From IMG/VR virus record IMGVR_UViG_3300017760_000001, positions 80,436 through 144,435 of that record: a DNA stretch of 64,000 nucleotides, one strand, 5' to 3'. Below the pieces are notes generated by a model, which saw only the letters and a program-made list of their open reading frames with translations, had not been told where the DNA came from and did not search any database. The stretch comes from a virus. Every line of letters begins with the position of its first letter. Position 1 is the stretch's first letter. This document shows positions 42,893 through 51,124 of this stretch, in pieces. The translations under genes were made by a program, and so were the position numbers.

Positions 42893-44242
42893 TTAACCTT
42901 TGAAATTTTCTAAGAAGTATGTTAGATCTTCGGGTGTACCTAGACCCCACATCTTAGATGCATTGTGAGTATAAATTCTTTTCTCACCCTCTATCGCTTG
43001 ATTGAATACTGGACAAACATAGAACTCATTATTTACTCGGACATCTCTTTCGATCATCTGTTCTGCATAGTGAACAAAATCCTTACCGTTCTTCCAGTAA
43101 TAATAACCAACAGTCGCAAGGTTACTGATAGGATTCTTCTCTGCCACCTCAGTAACACAACCAGACTCGTCTATTTTAGCGAAAGACCATTTTGGGTGTG
43201 TCGCCTCAAAGGTGACGATACCACCGTCAGCATCTTTCTCGTTCATCGCATACATGAACTCCATGACATCCCACTCAACATACTGATCAGAGTTTGCGAA
43301 GAACAACGGATTATCATTGTCGATATACTCTTTCGCAAGAAGTGCGGTACATGCAGCTCCTTCAGTTATACCATCAACCTCAACAATCTTACAGTCAGGC
43401 GCAATTAGATTCAACATGGTGTCAAGGTTATATTGTTCACGATGTTCTTTCTGTACAACAAAGATATAGTTCGCATCAAAACCAAGATTCTCCACAACAG
43501 TTTGGATCATTGGTTTTCCGTTGACATCGATCAACGGTTTAGGAAAAGTGTAACCCGCCTCTGCGAATCTACTTCCAGCGCCTGCCATAGGGATAAGAAC
43601 ATTGAGTTTCTCGTTCTTCCACTTTTTCATAATAGGTTTACCTTCTATTTTTGGAATGATATTATCTATAGTTGTTTTATATGGGTTATCCACACGAATA
43701 TAGTTTGCTCGTGATCTCTGTGCGGATAACAATCCTGGCGGACTGTCTTCTACAATTATGGTCTCTTCAGGTAACGTTCCCATCATTGACATCGCTTTCC
43801 AGTAGATCTCAGGATGTGGTTTACTATTCTTTACGTCCTCATTAGAAAGAATCACCGAACAGTGTTTTATGAGTTTAGCTTGTGCAAGTGACGTAACTAC
43901 TGTTCGCCTAATAGAATTAGAACACACACCGATCTTGTAACCTTGATCCTCTAGTTCTTGGAACAGATCACAAATATGTTCTATAGGTTCTTGATTTGAT
44001 AATAAGTCTCTTGTTATCTCTTGTTTCTTCTCACTAATCTCCGAGTGAAGTGTTGGGTCTAGTCCTTTTCTTTTGGTCAACATCTCCAACTTCTGTAGAG
44101 TCTTTAGACCATCATATGTCGCTAGATGTTCTTCTTCCGTGATTGCGTACTCAGGGCCTAATGCCTTATTCAACGCAACGAAGTGTATATTCTTCGCATC
44201 AATCAGAACACCATCTAAATCGAAAAGGACTAACTTAATCAC
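42893..44242 (-). CDS. HAD phosphatase - sugar nucleotidyltransferase fusion
   Basis: 449 residues from GTG 44242; a TTG start twelve bases upstream is possible but the GTG gives the TAGTG junction usual here and a GGGA site. Residues 1-200 are a HAD domain of the beta-phosphoglucomutase type (VLFDLDGVLIDA, SNSIRR, NSKPHPEIYW, VEDSPPG). Residues about 210-449 are an NTP_transferase domain: LIPMAGAGSRFAEAGYTFPK, NSDQYVEW, KWSFAKID. The pair would phosphorylate/dephosphorylate and then activate a sugar, supplying donor for the glycosyltransferases around it. Confidence 0.85.
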   Translation of the reverse strand: MIKLVLFDLDGVLIDAKNIHFVALNKALGPEYAITEEEHLATYDGLKTLQKLEMLTKRKGLDPTLHSEISEKKQEITRDLLSNQEPIEHICDLFQELEDQGYKIGVCSNSIRRTVVTSLAQAKLIKHCSVILSNEDVKNSKPHPEIYWKAMSMMGTLPEETIIVEDSPPGLLSAQRSRANYIRVDNPYKTTIDNIIPKIEGKPIMKKWKNEKLNVLIPMAGAGSRFAEAGYTFPKPLIDVNGKPMIQTVVENLGFDANYIFVVQKEHREQYNLDTMLNLIAPDCKIVEVDGITEGAACTALLAKEYIDNDNPLFFANSDQYVEWDVMEFMYAMNEKDADGGIVTFEATHPKWSFAKIDESGCVTEVAEKNPISNLATVGYYYWKNGKDFVHYAEQMIERDVRVNNEFYVCPVFNQAIEGEKRIYTHNASKMWGLGTPEDLTYFLENFKG

Positions 44243-44832
44243 TATAGATCCCAACTTATGGAAGGACGTGTATCGCCCTTACCGTTCCAATGTATCGAAC
44301 ATCCACACTCTTCAATGATGGGAATGATCGCCTTTAAATTCTTTACGCCTTCTTTGTCACCGTTAAAACAGAAAGTCGATTCGTTCTGCATCTCTGGTGG
44401 GAAACAAACAAACGAACCCTCTTTAATTAATCCTTCAGGTTCATTCTCTAGAACAGATTCCACACCATACTTCTTGGCGACTTCTAACATGGCACCTTTT
44501 TGACCATCTTCTTCTGCCCACTGAGCTTCTTCTAACTCCTCAAAGAAATCATCTTCTCCTTCTTCAAGTAACTCAGACTGCATAAACTCTTCGTGTACAT
44601 CATACTCACAATCCTGTGAATGATTGAACAGTACCTTGGCGAGATCAACGTCTTTGTATTCTATCTTGTTACCGTCTTTGTCTTCACGAATCAGGTATCC
44701 ATCTTTGTCGTACTGCGGATCAAAGTAATCAGGTACATCCATCCACGCACATGATTGACAACAGTAGTGCGCCCATCCCACGTACCATCCTTCTTCTTTA
44801 AGTCTTGCTTGTAACTTTCTAAAACCGTTCAT
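44242..44832 (-). CDS. Conserved acidic protein of unknown function
   Basis: 196 residues. WYVGWAHYCCQSCAWMD has a Cys-rich cluster, followed by a strongly acidic middle (EEGEDDFFEELEEAQW) and CGCSIHWNGKGDTRPSISW at the end. Possibly a metal-binding protein; not recognised. Behind its own promoter; its TAG stop overlaps the next GTG. Confidence 0.6.
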   Translation of the reverse strand: MNGFRKLQARLKEEGWYVGWAHYCCQSCAWMDVPDYFDPQYDKDGYLIREDKDGNKIEYKDVDLAKVLFNHSQDCEYDVHEEFMQSELLEEGEDDFFEELEEAQWAEEDGQKGAMLEVAKKYGVESVLENEPEGLIKEGSFVCFPPEMQNESTFCFNGDKEGVKNLKAIIPIIEECGCSIHWNGKGDTRPSISWDL

Positions 44833-44859
44833 AATATATTCCTCTCGTAGTTAATGTGT

Positions 44860-44888
44860 ATTATAACACACTGGCGATTATTTGTCAA
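44860..44888 (-). promoter_or_regulatory. Early-type promoter TTGACA-17-TATAAT with TCGCCA spacer variant
   Basis: Perfect hexamers; the spacer carries TCGCCAGTG where six other promoters have TGCCCARTG. The -35 overlaps the end of the upstream glycosyltransferase gene. Confidence 0.8.
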
Positions 44889-45669
44889 TCGCTTTCATTA
44901 GTTCCCCTACGTTCTCACCGTTGTTAGGTAACTTACTCTTGAGAAAGAAATGAACAAAGTGACATTCTTTGATGTTGTTGACTGCACTGAACAGTCCGTT
45001 CCACTTACCACTCAAATGCTTGGTAGGGACTTTATATTTCTTCAGAAAGAAGTTCAGTAGTGTCTGGTCAGTACTCCACTTCCAGTTACCCATACCATCA
45101 ACAAACTCTTTGAACTCTGACCGTTGGATAAACTGTTTACCTGTCTGACCTTTCAGGAATGGTTTGAACTTCTCGACATTGATCACAATCATACCCATGT
45201 TGAAGTATTCGAACCCTAGTTGATTTGGTTTAAAATCTAGTTTCTCAGAATGCAGATTGTTGTACTGCATCGAACTGTAGTTTCTGATCTTCTGGGCATA
45301 GGTGGGGGTGACATCCATCTCACGTTCAGCAACAGCTCCATACGCACAGTTACAATCAAAGTCTTCTAGAATATTTGGTGCATCTTCACGGATGTAGATA
45401 TCCGCATCAACAATCAATAGACGATCATAACCGTCCATCATGTCGAACGCATTCTCTTTCTCGTAGATGGGTAGGTAACCGCCATACTTCATGTATGACT
45501 CTGTACTGCGATTGGAAAAGAACGGATCAGGACGAATCATCATCTTGGGGGTGGTTTGGACGTGGTGGTCGAAACCATACTTCTCACAATACTGTTTAAC
45601 ACTCTCTATACAATGGTTGTATAACTTAGAGGGTTTACTCACCGATACTTGATATACTAATGTTTTCAT
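44878..45669 (-). CDS. GT8-like glycosyltransferase
   Basis: 263 residues. DxD is in RLLIVDADIYIRED, followed by a conserved Asn-rich segment, FNMGMIVINVEKF, and STDQTLLNFFLKKY near residue 205, with CHFVHFF at the end. Pattern of GT-A family 8/LPS-type transferases. N-terminus LVYQVSVSKPS without signal peptide. Last gene before the early promoter. Confidence 0.75.
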   Translation of the reverse strand: MKTLVYQVSVSKPSKLYNHCIESVKQYCEKYGFDHHVQTTPKMMIRPDPFFSNRSTESYMKYGGYLPIYEKENAFDMMDGYDRLLIVDADIYIREDAPNILEDFDCNCAYGAVAEREMDVTPTYAQKIRNYSSMQYNNLHSEKLDFKPNQLGFEYFNMGMIVINVEKFKPFLKGQTGKQFIQRSEFKEFVDGMGNWKWSTDQTLLNFFLKKYKVPTKHLSGKWNGLFSAVNNIKECHFVHFFLKSKLPNNGENVGELMKAIDK

Positions 45670-45674
45670 AATAT

Positions 45675-47384
45675 TTAAATTCCCAAACGCCTACAATATT
45701 TTATAAATTTTTCATCTGATATAATATTTCTTTTAATAGCCACTAACAAATCAACATTCTTATGTTGTCTTTTGTTACAGAAAATTTGATGCCAACCAAA
45801 CTCACATGGGTACAACTTTTTTTCTTCATACATTTTAGAAACATCAATGTCTTCCATATCACTTTTTTTGAAAATGATCATCATATCCGATAAAAAATTA
45901 TTCCAAATAGGATGATTCGTGCGACCTCCTTCACTTAAAGTGTCCTCGCCAATTACACAGTAGAAAGGACTATCTATATAATGTTTATAGATGTCTCTTT
46001 TCTTTTTAACTCTTTTACACCACTCATCCCAGTTTTTTCTTGCGTCTATTCCCCTAAAACTAACACTGAGTTTACTGTTGCTTGATCTTCTAGTAGGGGA
46101 AGATAACCCTATAACACTATCATCTGCCAACGCATACAGTTCTTTTAACGGAAGATTGTCATTAAAATATATGTCCCATCGAGTTTTAACGTAATAGTCG
46201 TAATCTTTGGGAATACGTTTCCATTGTTCCCAAAACGACAGTTGTTGATTACAAGCAGAAGTGTGAGAATGGACTTTTTGTTTTTTACCACTTTGTTCGA
46301 ATCTGATCAGTCCAAGCCAGTATTTTTCGTCTATTTCCTCATTTACCAAACTATATGGATTGTAAGAACATTTTGGTGGTGGTTTTACAAACTCAACTTT
46401 TATTTTGTCGCCGACCGCTTCGTAAACAAGTTTTCTTTGTTCTGGTGTGTCCCATGTCTGCCAGTATATGTCACAACCTTGAAATTTCATCCGTAATCTT
46501 TGTACCGAGTCCTTAATTTGATCTGTGCTGATGTACTTTGGAATCATCCCATTTACCATTACAGCAACTTTTTTTGCAACTCGAAATTTTTCATGATGTA
46601 CTGTGGCGTATACCGCATTTTCTTTTTTAGAAACATCTAAAACATACTTAGAGTTTGACCATCTCTCATTGTCATAAAATAAACTATGACGGTCTTTTCT
46701 GATATGATTTAATTTATAAACCATAGACCCAATTGCAAAACATAATCTATTTTGTAAGGAAGGATCTTTCCATATCAAATGTAACAAAATTCTCGTCAAA
46801 TATCCATCAATATTTTTTAATTTACTAACCTCACCATTTTCACTGATTCTAATTGGGTCAGATAAACTAAAGTTTTCGATGACAGATAATATCTTGTTTA
46901 TTATATAGGGAGTGTAATAACTACAATGAACCGTTGCTTCTCCAAACTGATAGAACTCAAACAATTGCATGTCAGGCAATTCGTTAGTGATCACCATGTC
47001 ATGATCCACCACTATATGTGGGCAATTTCTCTTGGAAATAAGTTTCCAAACCTCTACGTGAGAATAGTAAACTGATTTTGCGGTATCTGATATAACTCTA
47101 TTATAAAACTTACCGTCCGATCCTTTCAACGGTTTGTAACGTTCACTCGGTTCTGTAAGTTTCAGTCCAAGATCTATAGCCTGTTTAGATATATACTCTA
47201 ATTTGTGTGGCAATAGTTCATTACCAAAATCCAAATAATTATACTTTTCCAAATCATTTGGTGTTATTGCATCAAAAAACTCAGTTACGTAACCAAACTT
47301 TTCCCAAGAATCTCTGGTTATCTTTGAAAGTTTATCGGATTTTGGATCGTTCTTGTCACGTATAATGATTACTGGTAAAGTCAT
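45675..47384 (-). CDS. Bimodular GT25-like + TRWD-motif protein
   Basis: 569 residues. Residues 1-265 resemble GT25: SWEKFGYVTEFFDAITPND, SVYYSHVEVWKLI, PHIVVDHDMVI. Residues about 270-569 are the TRWD module: VAVMVNGMIPKYI, CDIYWQTWDTPEQRKL, DYDYYVKTRWDIYF, MMIIFKKSDMEDI, CEFGWHQIF. The two kinds of domain, present as single genes elsewhere in this island, are fused here. Ends the run before the GT8-like gene; starts four bases inside the next. Confidence 0.7.
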   Translation of the reverse strand: MTLPVIIIRDKNDPKSDKLSKITRDSWEKFGYVTEFFDAITPNDLEKYNYLDFGNELLPHKLEYISKQAIDLGLKLTEPSERYKPLKGSDGKFYNRVISDTAKSVYYSHVEVWKLISKRNCPHIVVDHDMVITNELPDMQLFEFYQFGEATVHCSYYTPYIINKILSVIENFSLSDPIRISENGEVSKLKNIDGYLTRILLHLIWKDPSLQNRLCFAIGSMVYKLNHIRKDRHSLFYDNERWSNSKYVLDVSKKENAVYATVHHEKFRVAKKVAVMVNGMIPKYISTDQIKDSVQRLRMKFQGCDIYWQTWDTPEQRKLVYEAVGDKIKVEFVKPPPKCSYNPYSLVNEEIDEKYWLGLIRFEQSGKKQKVHSHTSACNQQLSFWEQWKRIPKDYDYYVKTRWDIYFNDNLPLKELYALADDSVIGLSSPTRRSSNSKLSVSFRGIDARKNWDEWCKRVKKKRDIYKHYIDSPFYCVIGEDTLSEGGRTNHPIWNNFLSDMMIIFKKSDMEDIDVSKMYEEKKLYPCEFGWHQIFCNKRQHKNVDLLVAIKRNIISDEKFIKYCRRLGI

Positions 47385-48865
47385 ATGTTTTCAACATGTT
47401 CCCACAAAGCAAAGATACCATCAATATTAACATAGTCTCTTTTTTGACAAAGTATTTCATGCCACTCATCTTTATTAATTGGTTGATCTGTACTCACACC
47501 ATCCATATCACTTTTTTTAAAAATTATACAATCATCACACACTATTCCTTCACTAACCATACTATCAATAACGCAGTAGTGACCACTATTAATTATTTTG
47601 CGTGTTGTTCGCTTGTCTCCCTTATTTGCTTGTAATCCTATTCCTACTACTCGATCTTTCGCTAACTTCATAATATCATTGTTTATTAAACTACTATCGC
47701 AAGCTCCAGAATAGAGATCCCATCTAGTCTTCACATAATAATCATAAAGTTTTGGGATTCTTTCCCACTGTTTTGCAAAACTAATACGTTGCGAAATATT
47801 AGAATTAATATTTACTGAGTCGGGAAGTGGAACGAACTTAACATTTGTGATATGATGAATCTGAAATTTTTTAACAATCTCTCTTTGTTCTGGTGTGTCC
47901 CATGTCTGCCAGTATATGTCACAATTTTTGAAATTAACTTTTATATTCCAAATAGTTTCCATTACGGCGGGCGTTTTCGTAGCCGAAAAATTAGGAATGT
48001 GACCATTAACCATGACTGCAATTTTATTCTTTACCTTTACATGATTGTGATGATCGATCAACCCTGGCATATTATTTCTTTGGACAATTATGTAAGGATT
48101 ATCTAGGTTATAAGAATCTTCAAAATGTTTGACAAAATCATTCAAATGTATATTTTTTTTAGCAAACCTTTTCATGAAATTATCCGACATGACTGTTTTA
48201 CTGAATAATTTTTTGTATTCAGCTAATATCATATAACGTAAGATCGTGGTTATCCAACCATCAGCATTCTGAAGTCCGTGGGCATAACCTACTACCTTTG
48301 AAAAATTTCTAGGTCTTGTCTTGATCCCCAAACTAAATCTTTTAACAAACCACAAAATCCTGTTAACCATCGATGGGTGCCAGTAAGCCCCTCTTAAAAT
48401 GCAATGACTGATCTGAATATATTGATATAGTTTATAGTTTAAATCTTCAGGATTTTTTAATATCATACCATCATGTTCTACAATAAAATGTGGTTTTTTT
48501 CTTTCTTCCACTAACTTCAAAGCTTCAATGTGAGAATAGTAAACAGCCTTTTCAGTTTGACTTATTTTTCTACAATACCAATTTTCTTTATAATCTGATA
48601 CTAAACCATTTTTTAAAGGAGCGTAACAATTGGTGGAATTTGATTTTCTTCTATATTGGGATCTGTTTGGTAATATCTCATCACCAAAATCTAAATAATT
48701 ATATCGATCTGGGGAACGATCAATATCTTTGGGAGTTATGGCATCAAAAAATTCTGTCTTGTATCCGAATCTTTTCCAACTCCTAGCAGTTTGTTTAGCA
48801 ATACTTTCTGAACTAGGAACCCCTTTATTACGTATAATAATTACTTTTGGTTTATCGGTAGTCAT
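47381..48865 (-). CDS. Bimodular GT25-like + TRWD-motif protein, paralogue
   Basis: 494 residues with the same layout: SWKRFGYKTEFFDAITPKD, AVYYSHIEALKLV, PHFIVEHDGMI, then IAVMVNGHIPNF, CDIYWQTWDTPEQREI, YDYYVKTRWDLYS, CIIFKKSDMDGV, WHEILCQKRDY. A 43-nt block (47882-47924) is identical to 46434-46476 in the neighbour. Shorter by about 75 residues, partly in the TRWD module loops. Recent duplication followed by divergence. Confidence 0.7.
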   Translation of the reverse strand: MTTDKPKVIIIRNKGVPSSESIAKQTARSWKRFGYKTEFFDAITPKDIDRSPDRYNYLDFGDEILPNRSQYRRKSNSTNCYAPLKNGLVSDYKENWYCRKISQTEKAVYYSHIEALKLVEERKKPHFIVEHDGMILKNPEDLNYKLYQYIQISHCILRGAYWHPSMVNRILWFVKRFSLGIKTRPRNFSKVVGYAHGLQNADGWITTILRYMILAEYKKLFSKTVMSDNFMKRFAKKNIHLNDFVKHFEDSYNLDNPYIIVQRNNMPGLIDHHNHVKVKNKIAVMVNGHIPNFSATKTPAVMETIWNIKVNFKNCDIYWQTWDTPEQREIVKKFQIHHITNVKFVPLPDSVNINSNISQRISFAKQWERIPKLYDYYVKTRWDLYSGACDSSLINNDIMKLAKDRVVGIGLQANKGDKRTTRKIINSGHYCVIDSMVSEGIVCDDCIIFKKSDMDGVSTDQPINKDEWHEILCQKRDYVNIDGIFALWEHVENI

Positions 48866-49814
48866 CTAGATCAAACTCAGTTCCGTGCATTTTCATTAAG
48901 TCTCGTTCGTGGTTAGTATACACTAAAACTTCAGGATCGTCAAGCAAAAAATCACATGATTTACAATAATCAGGATAATCCCCTGTGGTATGTTGATCAC
49001 GTAACTCTGTGTACTCAGGCCCATCCCAGATCTCTTTGATAGTATTCTCGGACGTATGACCCAGTACTGCCTCTTCGTCTTGTCCCAGTACTTGACAACA
49101 AGGTGCAACCGCACCAGTCTTACCATCAAGTCCACCTGCCCGAATCACAACGTCAGGTGAGAATGGACGACCACATGTCTTGGTCTTACCTTTACGTGTA
49201 TTCTGTTTTGGGTCATAGACACCAGACCAGTTGTGCATCTTCCAGATCTCGGTCTTCACCCCCAGATCATCTACCAACTTAACATACGACTCAAGTTCAT
49301 TATCTACATTGTCATTGTCGGTAATTAGATGGTAGGTCGCCACAACACAATCAGAACCAGTCTCTTCTACATACTCTTGCATCTCACGTATGTTCTTGGT
49401 GATCAGGTCGAAGTTACCGCCTACGGTATTGTGCATCCATTCGTTATACTTCTCCTTGTTGTATCCAATAAAAGAGAAACGATAGAAGTCTAGACCAGCG
49501 TCTACACACTTCTTCATGAAGTCGCCTTCCATACGGAAACCGTTAGAGAACATGAAACACTTGGCGCCATACTTCTTAACGATCTTAATGTACTCAGGTA
49601 GGTTACGATTCAGTGTAGGTTCACCACTCCCCTCTAGATTGACAACACGTAATCCATGTTGAGCGCAATCACGAACATTGTCTTCAAACTCTAACAAGTT
49701 CATCTTGCGTAGGAAACGTTTGTCTCTACCACCAGTACGCACGTCCTGTGGACACATCGTACAAGAGTAGTTACACCCTCCATTGATTTCGATTACCGCT
49801 CTATCTATATTCAT
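48852..49814 (-). CDS. Radical SAM enzyme with SPASM-like C-terminus
   Basis: 320 residues. Cluster motif Cys14-x3-Cys18-x2-Cys21 (CNYSCTMCP), EGSGEPTLN and FSNGFRM in the core, and a C-terminal Cys-rich part (APCCQVLGQ, DYCKSCDFL) as in SPASM/twitch proteins holding extra iron-sulphur clusters. Typical reactions are epimerisation, deoxygenation or peptide modification. Among glycan genes a sugar modification is plausible but unproven. Shares a 14-base overlap with the next gene and four with the previous. Confidence 0.85.
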   Translation of the reverse strand: MNIDRAVIEINGGCNYSCTMCPQDVRTGGRDKRFLRKMNLLEFEDNVRDCAQHGLRVVNLEGSGEPTLNRNLPEYIKIVKKYGAKCFMFSNGFRMEGDFMKKCVDAGLDFYRFSFIGYNKEKYNEWMHNTVGGNFDLITKNIREMQEYVEETGSDCVVATYHLITDNDNVDNELESYVKLVDDLGVKTEIWKMHNWSGVYDPKQNTRKGKTKTCGRPFSPDVVIRAGGLDGKTGAVAPCCQVLGQDEEAVLGHTSENTIKEIWDGPEYTELRDQHTTGDYPDYCKSCDFLLDDPEVLVYTNHERDLMKMHGTEFDLDDYR

Positions 49815-50791
49815 TTTTTCTTTTTCTTCCTTTTTGGAAGCTCTCTGTGATCTTTGTCTAAAAGTGTAGGGCCTTTCTTAGGTTTTCTCCAGAATGAAAT
49901 CATGTGTGACAGAGATTTAAATTTACGGAAACCTTTCACCATTTTTTTATTTTGCATACTTAGTTTTTTTGTTTCACCTAAAAAATTCGCTAAATTCTTT
50001 TGGGTTTCAACAGTCTTCCAAATATTAGGATTTTTTCTATAAGAATGACTAAGTATCGCACATACACTATTAGGTGTATGATATTTAGTTATGGGCGATG
50101 ATGAGACAATAGACATAGGAATACAAAGGTTTCTAGCTACGTAGTGCCACATACCATCGTAACTTAGACTTAGTCTACATGTTTGTAAGTGAAACATCGC
50201 TTCTCTTATTGGTGTTCTGTAAGTAAGTTCAACTACGTGTAATCCCGCTTGGCGGAGTTTAGTTATTATAACATCCCAATCACTATTTGTCAACTTTCTT
50301 TTCCAACTTCTTGCAATTTCAGCGTTATGTAAAGGTCTCCATATAACAACCTTATTATTAATATATTTTGTTTTAACTAACTTCAGATCAATATATTTCT
50401 TATTAGAAGTAAGATCGAGATCAAACGCCCATAAATTTGGTGGAGGTTTCGCATCATTGTGATAGAAATGATTCTCAAATTCATATCGGTTCTTATCTTT
50501 TATTTCGAGTAACTCTTTTTCATAATAAAAATCGCCCCGATGATTAAATTCATGAGAAATGGTCACTTGATCTCTGTGTAGATAGAATTTGTGGATGTAT
50601 TGCATTCTATCCACGATAGTCTCTTCTTCTTCGAAGTGATGCAAGTAGTCAACATCGTGATCCCAATGCATTATAAGTTTTATTTTATATCCTGTATGCC
50701 ACGCATAATGATGGGCGCAATTAAGCGCCATCATACAATCACCTAATCCAATGGTTCCACGCCATTTGACCGTCAGGGTTTTTTGTCCCAT
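49811..50791 (-). CDS. GT9-like (heptosyltransferase-type) glycosyltransferase
   Basis: 326 residues. WRGTIGLGDCMMALNCAHH resembles the GT9 start (GxGDxxxxP), and CRLSLSYDGMWHYVARNLCIPM resembles the conserved donor-binding segment with DG..H.A...G.P. The C-terminal 60 residues are very basic, ending in a run of Lys, perhaps membrane-associated. Assignment by pattern only. Confidence 0.65.
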   Translation of the reverse strand: MGQKTLTVKWRGTIGLGDCMMALNCAHHYAWHTGYKIKLIMHWDHDVDYLHHFEEEETIVDRMQYIHKFYLHRDQVTISHEFNHRGDFYYEKELLEIKDKNRYEFENHFYHNDAKPPPNLWAFDLDLTSNKKYIDLKLVKTKYINNKVVIWRPLHNAEIARSWKRKLTNSDWDVIITKLRQAGLHVVELTYRTPIREAMFHLQTCRLSLSYDGMWHYVARNLCIPMSIVSSSPITKYHTPNSVCAILSHSYRKNPNIWKTVETQKNLANFLGETKKLSMQNKKMVKGFRKFKSLSHMISFWRKPKKGPTLLDKDHRELPKRKKKKK

Positions 50792-50794
50792 CTA

Positions 50795-51124
50795 TTACTT
50801 TTTCTTACCGAAGTTTTGCGTACCAAAGAATGCAGCAACGATACCAGCAACAGCAACAAAGTATGTTGGAGCCATGTCACCTAGTGTTTTTTGTGCTTGA
50901 TCTAGACCAATCAAAGATGCGGTCACTACTGCGAATGGATATAACAACAATCCACCTAGAGCAAACCACGTCATGTTGCGTTGTGCATCACGCATAGCAT
51001 CTGCATCCTCTAGTTCTTTACGTTTGAACTCTAGATACAGTCTTTCTTCTTCTTCGCTTACCTTTCCGTCACCGTTTGAATCGGCAGGATGAAACATAGT
51101 TTCTTTCTTTTCTTCTTCGCTCAT
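50795..51124 (-). CDS. EF-hand membrane protein, possible holin
   Basis: 109 residues. EF-hand loop at 15-26: Asp15, Asn17, Asp19, Lys21, Ser23, Glu26 (DSNGDGKVSEEE), a complete calcium-binding pattern. Two hydrophobic helices follow, about 51-73 (WFALGGLLLYPFAVVTASLI) and 86-103 (YFVAVAGIVAAFFG), linked by a short loop. Similar EF-hand membrane proteins occur in marine T4-like phages. Small size, two helices and charged ends fit a class II-like holin, with the M15 endolysin gene 3.5 kb away, but this is inference. Confidence 0.7.
   Translation of the reverse strand: MSEEEKKETMFHPADSNGDGKVSEEEERLYLEFKRKELEDADAMRDAQRNMTWFALGGLLLYPFAVVTASLIGLDQAQKTLGDMAPTYFVAVAGIVAAFFGTQNFGKKK

Noticed and set aside
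42893-44254. TTG start for the HAD fusion gene
   Set aside because: GTG 44242 gives the local TAGTG junction and a better-spaced GGGA site.
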